DNA of 8,516 nucleotides from NCBI GenBank assembly GCA_018725535.1, contig QLUS01000066.1, positions 1 through 8,516 on the forward strand, written 5' to 3'. The notes beneath the pieces were generated by a model, which ran no database searches, was not told the origin of the DNA, and worked only from the letters and a program-made list of their open reading frames with translations. How positions within the stretch are numbered: position 1 is the stretch's first letter; each line of letters starts with the position of its first letter. The DNA comes from Bacillota bacterium (GTDB lineage Bacteria > Bacillota > UBA994). Below, piece by piece: positions 1 through 7,220 of the stretch. The position numbers were made by a program, and so were the translations under genes.

Positions 1-9
1 GGGAGAGCC

Positions 10-267
10 GTGAGTAGCGGAAGCAGCAGTAGTCTGGTAGCTCGTGACCGCCTGCGCAAGGTGCTAGTGCAAGACCGTTCCCCGGTCTCGCAGGAATGCC
101 TTGACGCCTTGACAGAGATCCTGCTTAATGCGGCGCGCGGGCAGGTAGTTTTGGCCGAGAGCGATATAACAGCCGCTGTGGAGTACAAGGATGGAGCAGT
201 TATCCTCACTGTACGTCTACCCATTTTGCGTGGCGTGTCCAGCGAGGCGACGATAGTAAATGGTTGA
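10..267 (+). CDS. minE: Cell division topological specificity factor MinE
   Basis: An 85-residue MinE-like protein, the partner that stimulates the MinD ATPase on the membrane and so keeps the MinC/MinD division inhibitor away from midcell. Residues 12-23 (RDRLRKVLVQDR) match the MinD-contact helix of the family. Residues about 26-75 follow the usual helix and strand order, ending in the typical VRLPI strand. The start is GTG with GGGAG at positions 1-5. A TGA at 11-13 could end an upstream gene in another frame (GTGA overlap), which would fit minD, but too little upstream sequence is present to say. The stop overlaps the rodA start by 8 bases, so the two are probably co-translated. The N-terminus is serine-rich (SSGSSSS), which is unusual but harmless. 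Family assignment rests on motif pattern, length and neighbours. Confidence 0.85.
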   Translation: MSSGSSSSLVARDRLRKVLVQDRSPVSQECLDALTEILLNAARGQVVLAESDITAAVEYKDGAVILTVRLPILRGVSSEATIVNG

Positions 268-1363
268 TAGAAAACTGCTGCGCACAGTGGACTGGTCGCT
301 GTACCTAGCGTATCTTGGTCTCTCCCTGTTTGGCGTGTTGATGATAGCCAGTGCTTCGCAAAACAATGAACTAGGTAATCCGGCATTTTTCTGGACGAAG
401 CAAATGCAGTGGGTAATCATTGGGCACGTGGTACTTTTGTTTGCGCTGCTGCTTGACTACCGTTTTTTTGCCAACATGAGTGTCCCCATTTACATGCTGA
501 ATCTCAGTTTACTGCTAGGGGTTCTAGCGGTAGGGGTGGAGGGCGGGGGAGCCCAGCGTTGGATTGACCTCGGCGCCTTTACTTTGCAGCCATCTGAGTT
601 TGCCAAAATCGCGGTGATCGTCACACTGGCCGCACATGTCGAAAAGCTCCGCCGGGTGGATACTTTCTATAGGCTGGCGCTGGTGCTTCTACATGTGGCT
701 ATTCCGATGCTGCTCATCATTATACAGCCAGATCTCGGCACTGGGCTTGTCTTTCTCGGTGTCATGGCCGCTGTTCTGTACGCGGCGGAGCTTCCGCGGC
801 GGCTGATTGTTTTTCTAGGGGCAGGGGCGCTTGCGCTCGCGCCTGTGGTGTGGTCGTTTGGTCTTAAGGCTTACCAACGCGCCCGCCTAATTATCTTCCT
901 TGACCCTTCGCTTGACCGCATGGGGATAGGCTATCACCTTACACAGTCGATTATCGCAGTCGGTTCCGGCATGTTTGCCGGCCGAGGCTGGTTCGGTGGA
1001 CCGCAAAGCCAGCTAAATTTCCTGCCGGAGCAGCACACAGACTTTATCTTCTCGGTAATTGGAGAAGAGCTCGGCTTCCTTGGAGCGGCCGGGGTCGTGA
1101 TGGTCATGTTTTTTGTCGTTTATCGCTGTCTGCAGATCGCCGCGATCGCCAAGGACGATTGTGGACGGTACATAGCTGTCGGCGTAGCCAGCTGGATAGC
1201 CTTTCAGTTAATCGTTAACACCGGCATGACGGTAGGTATGATGCCGGTAACGGGGTTACCATTGCCTTTTTTAAGCTATGGAGGCAGTTCGTACCTAGCG
1301 CTTTCGCTAGGGGTAGGCTTAGTTTTGAACGTAGGCATGCGGCACCGGAAAATCTTGTTCTAG
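260..1363 (+). CDS. rodA: Rod shape-determining protein RodA (SEDS peptidoglycan glycosyltransferase)
   Basis: A 367-residue polytopic membrane protein of the SEDS family (RodA/FtsW/SpoVE), which polymerises lipid II into glycan strands, for RodA together with a class B PBP in the elongation machinery. About ten hydrophobic segments span the whole length. Family motifs are clear: PDLGTG near residues 157-162, the loop YHLTQSIIAVGSG near 222-234, LPEQHTDFIFSVIGEELG near 255-272 with the expected catalytic Asp at 261, and GLPLPFLSYGGSS near the C-terminus. The ATG at 260 overlaps the end of minE. A run of seven T at 463-469 is in frame, so the gene looks intact. RodA is preferred over FtsW or SpoVE because of the min/spoIVF neighbourhood; the paralogues cannot be fully separated from sequence alone. 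Confidence 0.92.
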   Translation: MVDRKLLRTVDWSLYLAYLGLSLFGVLMIASASQNNELGNPAFFWTKQMQWVIIGHVVLLFALLLDYRFFANMSVPIYMLNLSLLLGVLAVGVEGGGAQRWIDLGAFTLQPSEFAKIAVIVTLAAHVEKLRRVDTFYRLALVLLHVAIPMLLIIIQPDLGTGLVFLGVMAAVLYAAELPRRLIVFLGAGALALAPVVWSFGLKAYQRARLIIFLDPSLDRMGIGYHLTQSIIAVGSGMFAGRGWFGGPQSQLNFLPEQHTDFIFSVIGEELGFLGAAGVVMVMFFVVYRCLQIAAIAKDDCGRYIAVGVASWIAFQLIVNTGMTVGMMPVTGLPLPFLSYGGSSYLALSLGVGLVLNVGMRHRKILF

Positions 1364-1370
1364 GGCTAGG

Positions 1371-1401
1371 ACATAGTTTACCTTACCTCGGAGTATACAT
1401 T
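1371..1401 (+). promoter_or_regulatory. Possible sigma-E-type promoter of the spoIVF operon
   Basis: The 60-base rodA-spoIVFA gap contains TATACATT (1394-1401), seven of eight matches to the Bacillus sigma-E -10 pattern CATACAnT. ACATAGT (1371-1377), about 16 bases upstream, partly matches the -35 pattern KMATATT. Transcription would begin near 1408, just before the GGGAGGTG ribosome binding site at 1413-1420. In B. subtilis the spoIVF operon is sigma-E-dependent, so position and sequence agree, but the -35 match is only partial. Confidence 0.42.
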
Positions 1402-1425
1402 AACGATGCTCCGGGAGGTGGCCGT

Positions 1426-1995
1426 GTGGCTAGACAGGGGTGGAAAAAGGGGCGACCGCGCAAGCCCTTACGGCAGCGACGGGGCGACAGCCGCCGCGCA
1501 CTCACGGTGTGGGTTACGCGGTCAGTCCGCGCGGCTCTCTTAGTAGCAATGACTTGGGTGGGCTCGCAATTTGCCGACCTGCGCGAGTATCTGCGGTTTG
1601 TCTTCGTCCCTGGGGCTGCGGCAGGGACGCCTTGGGCGGTGTGGTTGGACTGGCAGCCGCAGGAGGAGGTCGCCCTACCTGTGTGGGTAGCCCTGACTGG
1701 CCGACAAGACGCTCTCACCTTCGATTGGCCGGTGGAAAGTGTGTCCTTCACTCGGGCTGACGGCGGGGTGTACCTCGAGAGCACGCGCGGTGGCGCCGTG
1801 CAGGCCGTGCTGGCAGGGAATGCGGTACAAGTGAATGAGCCTCTGGGACAAGTGACGCTTGATCACGGCAGCGGTATGCGCACCGTATACCGGGACTTAG
1901 GGGAAATAATCGTGCGGCAGGGTGATCAAGTAGCTCTGGGGCAGATATTGGGAAGAGTTGGACAAAGCGAAAGACTCTTTTTGCCCTTAGTCTAG
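1426..1995 (+). CDS. spoIVFA: SpoIVFA-like protein with degenerate M23 (LytM) domain, C-terminus apparently frameshifted
   Basis: As read, 189 residues: a very basic N-terminus (residues 1-30), one moderately hydrophobic segment (about 34-50), an extracytoplasmic linker and a C-terminal LytM/M23-like fold (about 120-185), with typical blocks GNAVQVNEPLG, DHGSGMRTVYRDL and GDQVALGQILGRVG. The histidine normally found in the Y-x-H-L block is replaced (VYRDL) and no HxH zinc motif follows, so it is probably not a peptidase. This matches SpoIVFA, the scaffold and regulator holding the SpoIVFB protease in the forespore-engulfing membrane. GTG at 1426 follows a strong GGGAGGTG. Translation stops at 1993-1995 after the odd tail RLFLPLV. 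One extra T in the T run at 1978-1982 gives RLFFALSLANRLVDPTTS, including the family's VDP ending, and a stop at 2043-2045 overlapping spoIVFB (206 residues in all). A generic M23 protein is the alternative name. Confidence 0.72.
   Translation: MARQGWKKGRPRKPLRQRRGDSRRALTVWVTRSVRAALLVAMTWVGSQFADLREYLRFVFVPGAAAGTPWAVWLDWQPQEEVALPVWVALTGRQDALTFDWPVESVSFTRADGGVYLESTRGGAVQAVLAGNAVQVNEPLGQVTLDHGSGMRTVYRDLGEIIVRQGDQVALGQILGRVGQSERLFLPLV
1978..1982 (+). other. T5 run where the spoIVFA frame breaks
   Basis: The reading frame CTC TTT TTG CCC leads to a stop 12 bases later. With six T the codons become CTC TTT TTT GCC and continue to a stop at 2043-2045. The recovered tail has a family-like VDP motif and creates a TGATG overlap with the next gene, so a one-base deletion relative to the functional sequence is the simplest reading. 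Confidence 0.65.
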
Positions 1996-2044
1996 CGAAC
2001 AGGCTAGTTGACCCCACTACCAGCGTGCGTTCGTCTCCACGTTG

Positions 2045-2921
2045 ATGTATCTTAGCCAAGTTCTAGGGGTGAGCCTCAAGGTTCACTATCTTTTTTTGTT
2101 GTGGCTCTTCGTCTCCGCTACGCTGGGTGACTGGGTTTACACGGCCATACTGGTGATCTCGGTGTGTTTTCACGAACTAGGACACATTCTCGCCGCTCTC
2201 AATTGCCGTGTGGGCGTGGAGGAAGTTGTGCTGATGCCCTTTGGCAGTGTGGCCAAGCTCGGACGCTGGCTAGGGGTCGAACCCAAGACCGAAGCCGCGA
2301 TTGCTTTGGCGGGTCCCGCCAACAGCTTGGTGCTCTGCGTCGCGGGTCTGCTCTGGCAAAGTGCGGCATGGGGGGGATGCCCTCTTAGAGGTAAACCTGC
2401 TTCTCCTGATTGTCAATTTACTGCCCATTTTGCCGCTTGACGGCGGGCGCATTGTCAGAAGTGCGATAGTTAAGCGACTGGGTCCTGCCGCCGGAGGCGG
2501 TCGTCTGTTGCGTCTAATGGACAAGGCTACATGGGGGCTTCTCTGCGTGGTTGCGTTGCTCTGCGTCTTGGGCGTCCTCAGCGTCAACGCGGTAGTGTTG
2601 GCGGTATTTCTCCTGTATGCGGTCGCGGAAGAGAAAAAAATGATGCCCTACTTGTTTATGGGTTACCTCGGCAGCAAGCAGGGCGAACTGTCAGTGACAG
2701 GTGCATTGGCAGGGAGGGTTATCGTAGTGCTGCCTGATACTCTCGTGGCTAGGGTCCTTAAAGACATGACACCCGGGTGCTACCACTTGTTCCAGATAGT
2801 GCAGGCTAATGGACAGGTGATCCCTGTCACGGAAGAGAGCCTGTTTGCCGCGTTAGTAAGCCAAGGCTTAGGGATAACTTTCGCTGATGTTAACACCCCT
2901 CTGGAGACATTCGCTCCCTAG
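2045..2921 (+). pseudogene. spoIVFB: SpoIVFB, M50 site-2 protease with CBS domain, interrupted by a frameshift
   Basis: Two overlapping frames (2045-2440 and the frame ending at 2921) together make one SpoIVFB, the intramembrane zinc protease that cleaves pro-sigma-K during sporulation. The first part has membrane segments and HELGH at residues 43-47, the same numbering as Bacillus SpoIVFB. The second carries NLLPILPLDGGR, with the third zinc ligand Asp near residue 132 of the repaired protein, then more membrane segments, and from about residue 210 a CBS-like domain. The break is at seven G (2370-2376); with six, the product is 291 residues, close to the 288 of B. subtilis. ATG at 2045 is preferred to TTG at 2042: it overlaps the restored spoIVFA stop (TGATG), and no clear ribosome binding site precedes it, which suggests translational coupling. 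As read, the first frame ends at 2440 without the DGGR aspartate and would be inactive. Whether the lesion is real is unknown. Confidence 0.82.
2370..2376 (+). other. G7 run where the spoIVFB frame breaks
   Basis: TGG GGG GGA TGC continues in a non-homologous frame to a stop at 2440. Dropping one G gives TGG GGG GAT GCC (WGDALLEVNL), which joins smoothly to the conserved NLLPILPLDGGR segment. A one-base insertion in a poly-G run is the simplest explanation; poly-G runs are also prone to slippage and phase variation. Confidence 0.7.
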
Positions 2922-2928
2922 CACTAGG
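2917..2928. repeat. Short perfect palindrome between spoIVFB and the next promoter
   Basis: CCTAG-CA-CTAGG, five paired bases on each side of a two-base centre, includes the spoIVFB stop codon and sits 5 bases before the TATAAT box at 2934. It could be a small operator, but CTAG is frequent in this window, so chance is a real possibility. Confidence 0.25.
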
Positions 2929-2933
2929 TAGGG

Positions 2934-2939
2934 TATAAT
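2934..2939 (+). promoter_or_regulatory. Probable -10 box for the radical SAM/DUF2344/rng operon
   Basis: A perfect TATAAT lies in the 55-base gap after spoIVFB and 38 bases before the next start codon, placing transcription near 2946. No good -35 hexamer is present at 16-18 bases upstream (TTCGCT at 2910-2915 is the best), and no TGn extension is seen, so the promoter may be weak or factor-assisted. It would separate vegetative expression of the downstream genes from the sporulation genes. Confidence 0.5.
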
Positions 2940-2976
2940 TAGATTAAGCAACGAAAAGACGGTTAGGGGAGACTAC

Positions 2977-4809
2977 ATGACCTTGATCCCACCATATATC
3001 CGCGAATTATTGCCGAAAGTGAACAAACCGGCGCGCTATACCGGAGGCGAAGTCAATGCCGTGCGCAAACCTCCTGATTCCGTGTCCGTACGCATAGCCC
3101 TCGCTTTTCCTGATACCTATGAAGTAGGCATGAGCCACTTAGGGCTTAAGATTCTCTACCAACGCGTGAACGCCTTGCCCGATGCCGCCGCAGAGCGTGT
3201 TTACGCACCGCACGCCGATATGGGCGAGCAGCTGTTTTCGCAGGGAATAAAACTCTACTCGCTTGAGAACTATAGCCCCTTGACGGACTTTGATGCCATT
3301 GGGTTTACTTTGCAGTATGAGCTTAGTTTCACCAACATCCTGTGGATGCTTGACCTAGCGGGCATCCCTTTGACAAGTGACGCACGTCAAGAACATCACC
3401 CACTCATTATTGGCGGCGGTCCGTGTGCGTTTAACGCCGAGCCCGTCGCGGATGTATTTGACGCCTTCGCCCTAGGAGAGGGCGAGGAAGTTATTTTGGA
3501 CATACTTCAGGTCCTACGCATGCGAAAAGCGCAGGGACTTTCTCGACAGGAGACCCTTAGCCTGTTAGCGACCGTGCCCGGAGTCTATGTGCCGAGCTTA
3601 TACGACGCGTCATACAACGACGACGAAACATTTGCGGGAATCGTACCTGTCGACAAAGCGGCTCTCCCGATAGTAAACAAGCGGGTGCAGCAGGAACTTA
3701 AGCCAGAGTACCTTGTGACTTCACCCGTAATACCCTATACAGACGTGGTGCATGATCGGCTGATGCTGGAGATTTTCCGTGGTTGTGCGCGCGGCTGCCG
3801 CTTCTGTCAGGCGGGCATGCTGTATCGCCCGGTGCGCGAGTTTGTGACAAAGGACGTTTTGATTGCAGCGCAAACGGCCGTAGCGAACACTGGCTATGAG
3901 GAAATATCCTTGACTTCGCTATCGACTATGGACTATAGCAATATAAGCACACTGTTATCTCAACTAGTGGAGAAGATGAATTGCCAAGGCGTAAATCTTT
4001 CCTTGCCGTCGCTCAGGGTCGACAGCTTTTCCGTAGAGTTAGCGGGCCAAGTCGCCAAACGAAAGAAGTCCGGACTTACTCTTGCGCCTGAGGCAGGCTC
4101 CCAGCGCCTGCGCGATTGTATAAACAAACAGGTGACAGAAGAAGACTTACTGGGTGCTTGTCGCGGCGCGGCGCGGTTAGGTTTTAAAAGCGTTAAGCTC
4201 TACTTTATGATTGGGTTGCCCACCGAGACCGAGCGCGACCTCGCGGAGATGGTAGAACTCATCGTTAGGGCGGCCAAGATTTTGCCTGTCACTGTCAGCG
4301 TCGCATCATTCGTACCCAAGCCCCATACGCCTTTCCAGTGGGAAGCGCAGTGCTCCATGTATGAGTTAGAAGAGCGCCAGCGCTACTTGCGCGATAGACT
4401 GCGTTCGCACAAGCGTGTGACCTTTAACTATCATGACTCTGATACGAGCTTTCTTGAGGCTATTTTTAGCCGGGGAGACAGGCGGCTAGGACAAGTCGTC
4501 ATAGACGCCTATCGCCGTGGCTGTAAGCTTGACGGCTGGAGTGAGCACTTTAGATTCGACCTCTGGATGGAAGCCTTTGCGGAGGTCGGTATAGACCCCT
4601 GCTTCTACGCTAACCGCGCACGCGGCGCGGACGAGCATTTGCCTTGGGAACATTTATCCCCCGGTGTCAGCCGAGCCTTTCTTTGGCAGGAGCGGGAGCG
4701 AGCCCTTGCGCTATGTCCCACTGCTGACTGTGCTAGAGGAGGTTGTCCCGGGTGCGGCGTGTGTCCTGCGCTTCAGGTAAACACCTATACGGAGCTAGAG
4801 CGCAGATGA
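2977..4809 (+). CDS. TIGR03960-family B12-binding-domain radical SAM protein
   Basis: A 610-residue radical SAM protein of the type with an N-terminal cobalamin-binding-like domain (about residues 25-190) and a central radical SAM domain. The [4Fe-4S] site is C270-x3-C274-x2-C277 (EIFRGCARGCRFCQAG). Downstream, LTLAPEAGSQRLRDCINK (near 365-382) and KLYFMIGLPTET (near 407-418) are typical of the family. I see no DxHxxG cobalamin motif in the N-terminal domain, so B12 binding should not be assumed. The C-terminus has five cysteines at 580, 585, 590, 593 and 596 (ending GCPGCGVC), a likely second metal or cluster site. ATG follows GGGGAG at 2966-2971. The stop overlaps the DUF2344 start (ATGA); in some bacteria the two are fused. 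The substrate is not known to me. Co-transcription with rng hints at an RNA- or ribosome-related role, but that is inference. Confidence 0.9.
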   Translation: MTLIPPYIRELLPKVNKPARYTGGEVNAVRKPPDSVSVRIALAFPDTYEVGMSHLGLKILYQRVNALPDAAAERVYAPHADMGEQLFSQGIKLYSLENYSPLTDFDAIGFTLQYELSFTNILWMLDLAGIPLTSDARQEHHPLIIGGGPCAFNAEPVADVFDAFALGEGEEVILDILQVLRMRKAQGLSRQETLSLLATVPGVYVPSLYDASYNDDETFAGIVPVDKAALPIVNKRVQQELKPEYLVTSPVIPYTDVVHDRLMLEIFRGCARGCRFCQAGMLYRPVREFVTKDVLIAAQTAVANTGYEEISLTSLSTMDYSNISTLLSQLVEKMNCQGVNLSLPSLRVDSFSVELAGQVAKRKKSGLTLAPEAGSQRLRDCINKQVTEEDLLGACRGAARLGFKSVKLYFMIGLPTETERDLAEMVELIVRAAKILPVTVSVASFVPKPHTPFQWEAQCSMYELEERQRYLRDRLRSHKRVTFNYHDSDTSFLEAIFSRGDRRLGQVVIDAYRRGCKLDGWSEHFRFDLWMEAFAEVGIDPCFYANRARGADEHLPWEHLSPGVSRAFLWQERERALALCPTADCARGGCPGCGVCPALQVNTYTELERR

Positions 4810-5474
4810 TGCGGCTATGGCTTAAGTTTGCGCGCGCCAGTGAGTTGGCCTTTATTTCGCATCTTGACGCGCAAAGGGCCTTTTCTCGCCTTCTGCGTCG
4901 TGCGGGGCTGCCGCTCGCGTATAGCAGGGGCTTTAACCCGCACCCTCTGCTGTCGCTTGCGGCTCCACTCCCGCTAGGGTTTGGCAGTGAGGCCGACTAT
5001 CTCGACATAACGCTGGCCGAATCTATGCCGAGCGAAGACATAGCGCAAGCCTTGCGCGGTTGTACGGGGGGCGATGTACTTAGATTTTGCGGGCTCAGGG
5101 TAGTGCCGGAGAGAACGCCAGCCTTAGCGTCGCTCGTAAAGTGGGCGGAGTACATTATCGAACTTGGGGTAGGTGCCGACACACTAGGTGATGCCATCAC
5201 AAGGTTTAAGTCCCGTCCGTCAGTTCCTTTCGTTAAGGAGACAAAGCGGGGGAGCCGCGACGTAGATGCCAAAGGGCTTGTCTGGCGCCTGACGCAAACA
5301 CACTCAGGGCTTAACGCTGTACTCAGCATGGCTGAGCCGGCGGTACTCCGCCCAGAAGAGCTCGTGCACCTCCTGACAGTTACCGGGGAGCCATGGAAAG
5401 TAGACTGGATTACGCGGCGGGAGCTATTCACCGAGCAGCTTGTCGCGCCGCTAGAACTAAGACTTGACGGATAG
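4806..5474 (+). CDS. DUF2344 (TIGR03936) protein, partner of the radical SAM protein
   Basis: A 222-residue soluble protein of the DUF2344/TIGR03936 family. The N-terminal signature is clear: LWLKFARASELAFISHLD (about residues 4-21), then LLRRAGLPLAYSRGFNPHP and APLPLGFGSEADYLDI. The C-terminal half is less conserved, as in the family. ATG 4806 overlaps the preceding stop (ATGA); the next codon, also ATG (4809), is an equally possible start. GGAG at 4791-4794 is rather distant, so coupling to the upstream gene is likely. The family almost always sits beside or fused to TIGR03960 proteins, implying a shared task, possibly substrate presentation to the radical SAM enzyme. No biochemical function is known to me and none is proposed here. 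Confidence 0.88.
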   Translation: MMRLWLKFARASELAFISHLDAQRAFSRLLRRAGLPLAYSRGFNPHPLLSLAAPLPLGFGSEADYLDITLAESMPSEDIAQALRGCTGGDVLRFCGLRVVPERTPALASLVKWAEYIIELGVGADTLGDAITRFKSRPSVPFVKETKRGSRDVDAKGLVWRLTQTHSGLNAVLSMAEPAVLRPEELVHLLTVTGEPWKVDWITRRELFTEQLVAPLELRLDG

Positions 5475-5484
5475 GGGTGAGAAA

Positions 5485-7179
5485 ATGCCTAAGGAAATCA
5501 TCATTAACTGCGGCATTAGGGACACTCGCGTGGCAGTTCTAGAAAACGGGGAACTTGTGGAGCTGTACTTAGAGAACCAAAGCGAGCAACGCCTTGTAGG
5601 CAATATCTACAAAGGCAAAGTGTCAAACGTACTCCCCGGGATGCAGGCCGCTTTCGTCGATATCGGCTTGCCGAAGAACGCTTTTCTGTATGTCGATGAC
5701 GCGTTAGAAAACGTGGTTGGGGTAGACGACCTGCCGGAGAAGGTAAACAGCAAGACCACCATTAAGGACGTACTTAAACCGGGGCAATCCGTTATCTTAC
5801 AGGTGGCCAAAGAGCCCTTCGGCACAAAAGGGGCGAGAGTTACTCGCCACATAACTATTCCCGGTCGCTTTCTCGTCTTTATGCCTACGGTGGACTACGT
5901 AGGCATATCGCGCCGCATTGCTGAGGGGGAGGAGCGCGACCGCCTGCGTAAAATTGCCCATGAGCATAAACCTGCGGGCACAGGGCTCATTGTGCGCACC
6001 ATGGCGGAGGGCGTGCCTAGCGACGAAATAAAAAAGGACATCGACGCGCTAGCCAAGTTGTGGAAGCGTATCCACACGCGGGGCAAGACTGCCAAGCCGC
6101 CAACCATGCTACATAAAGACTTTGACCTACTGCACCGCATCGTGCGCGACTCCTTTGCCCATGATGTCACGCGCGTCGTCGTCGACAGCGCACACGAGTA
6201 CGAAGTCGTGCTCGGCTTACTTGAGGAGTCCTTGCCGCAGCTCAAAGACCGCGTTTTTCTCTTTCAGCAGCAGCGTCCCATTTTTGAAGTTTTCGGTATT
6301 GAACCACAGATCGAGAAGATCGTAGCAAAGAAAGTTTGGCTGAAGTGCGGCGGCTACATCGTCATTGACCAAACAGAAGCTCTAACCTCGATTGACGTCA
6401 ATACCGGCAAATTTGTGGGTTCCACTAATTTGGCGGATACGGTGCTTAAGACAAACCTCGAAGCCGCGCGTGAGATTGCGCGACAACTGCGGCTCCGCAA
6501 CATCGGTGGCATAATTATCATTGACTTCATCGATATGGAGACCGCAGATCACAAGAAGAAGGTTTTAGCGGCGCTGACGGAGGCCACAGCCAGCGACAAA
6601 GTGAAGTCTTCCATACTGGGCTTAACACAATTAGGGCTCGTTGAGATGACCCGACAGAAAGCCCGGCTGGGCCTAGCTGACTCGCTCCTGCGACCATGCC
6701 CTTGCTGTGAAGGGAGCGGCAGGGTCCTAGCGGAGGATGTCGCGGGCAGTCGCATTGAGGGCGAGCTCAAGCGCTTCCTTGAAACTTCGGAAGACCCTGC
6801 CGTTTTAGTGCAAGTGCACCCCTTAACCGCCGGCAACCTGATTGGCATGAATGCCGCCAACTTAGAACGTCTCGAAAAAGAAAACAGCAAGCGCATTTTT
6901 ATCCGCGGCTCGCTGCAGATGAAACCCGATGAGTACAAGATTACTCTGTCCGGCTCGGTCGAAGAAGTAGAGCGCGCAGCTATCCCCGTAAGCCTAGGCG
7001 AAGTCCACACCCTGCTGATTGATAGCTCGCACAACACCCGTCCCCAAGACGGCGTCGCGCGCATTGAGGGCTATGTTATCCAAGTCGAGCAAGCAGGCAC
7101 TCTCATCGGCCAAAAGGCCACCTTCGAGATAACCCGCGTCCACCGCACCTTCGCCAAAGCCAAACTCTTCACCCGCTAA
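5485..7179 (+). CDS. rng: Ribonuclease G (RNase E/G family endoribonuclease)
   Basis: A 564-residue RNase E/G catalytic core, a 5'-end-sensing single-strand endoribonuclease of rRNA maturation and mRNA decay. An S1 RNA-binding domain covers about residues 37-125 (GNIYKGKVSNVLPGMQAAFV). The DNase I-like catalytic region has SIDVNTGKFVG with Asp304 and GGIIIIDFIDME with Asp347, one residue offset from the catalytic Asp303 and Asp346 of E. coli RNase E. NLEAAREIARQLRLRNIGG lies between them. The zinc-link CPCC (C405 and C408) matches the C-P-x-C that holds the dimer interface. There is no long C-terminal scaffold as in E. coli RNase E, so RNase G is the better name. ATG at 5485 has AGGGGTGA upstream (5473-5480) and lies 10 bases after the DUF2344 stop; a TTG at 5464 is in frame but poorly placed. 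It is the last gene of the operon here; rplU is not next. Confidence 0.95.
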   Translation: MPKEIIINCGIRDTRVAVLENGELVELYLENQSEQRLVGNIYKGKVSNVLPGMQAAFVDIGLPKNAFLYVDDALENVVGVDDLPEKVNSKTTIKDVLKPGQSVILQVAKEPFGTKGARVTRHITIPGRFLVFMPTVDYVGISRRIAEGEERDRLRKIAHEHKPAGTGLIVRTMAEGVPSDEIKKDIDALAKLWKRIHTRGKTAKPPTMLHKDFDLLHRIVRDSFAHDVTRVVVDSAHEYEVVLGLLEESLPQLKDRVFLFQQQRPIFEVFGIEPQIEKIVAKKVWLKCGGYIVIDQTEALTSIDVNTGKFVGSTNLADTVLKTNLEAAREIARQLRLRNIGGIIIIDFIDMETADHKKKVLAALTEATASDKVKSSILGLTQLGLVEMTRQKARLGLADSLLRPCPCCEGSGRVLAEDVAGSRIEGELKRFLETSEDPAVLVQVHPLTAGNLIGMNAANLERLEKENSKRIFIRGSLQMKPDEYKITLSGSVEEVERAAIPVSLGEVHTLLIDSSHNTRPQDGVARIEGYVIQVEQAGTLIGQKATFEITRVHRTFAKAKLFTR

Positions 7180-7203
7180 AGAACGATGGGGACGGTTCTT
7201 TTT
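7178..7203 (+). terminator. Weak hairpin with T run after rng
   Basis: AAAGAAC (7178-7184) can pair with GTTCTTT (7195-7201) around a 10-base loop, and the run of T extends to 7203. The stem begins inside the rng stop codon and is A/U-rich with few G-C pairs, so termination would be inefficient. It overlaps the GGGACGGTTC repeat, which may be its true nature. Confidence 0.35.
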
Positions 7204-7220
7204 GTTCCAAGGGACGGTTC
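7188..7220. repeat. GGGACGGTTC direct repeats between rng and the toxin gene
   Basis: GGGACGGTTC occurs at 7189-7198 and again at 7211-7220, a 22-base spacing, with GTTCC-AA-GGGAC forming an imperfect hairpin between them. Similar GGGGACGGTTC-type intergenic repeats are, from memory, common in Clostridia and sometimes sit beside Y1 (REP-type) transposases. No transposase is present here. It occupies the convergent 79-base interval between the + and - strand genes. Confidence 0.5.

Noticed and set aside
1974..1983. Programmed -1 ribosomal frameshift in spoIVFA
   Set aside because: CTC TTT TTG is not a good tandem slippery heptamer (the P-site codon would re-pair on CTT) and I see no obvious downstream stem-loop; an indel is simpler.
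1383..2059. Long - strand frames opposite spoIVFA (1383-1784 and 1748-2059)
   Set aside because: Arg/Pro/Ser-rich shadows of a G+C-rich gene, with no family pattern.
2301..2370. ATG at 2301 as a true start for a separate downstream protein
   Set aside because: The first 23 residues do not resemble the family, no ribosome binding site is placed for it, and the frame joins spoIVFB only after the G7 run.
4997..5431. 144-residue - strand frame opposite the DUF2344 gene
   Set aside because: Antisense shadow; the + strand gene is a clear family member.
6549..7064. 171-residue - strand frame opposite rng
   Set aside because: Low-complexity Ser/Arg-rich shadow; rng is conserved through this stretch.
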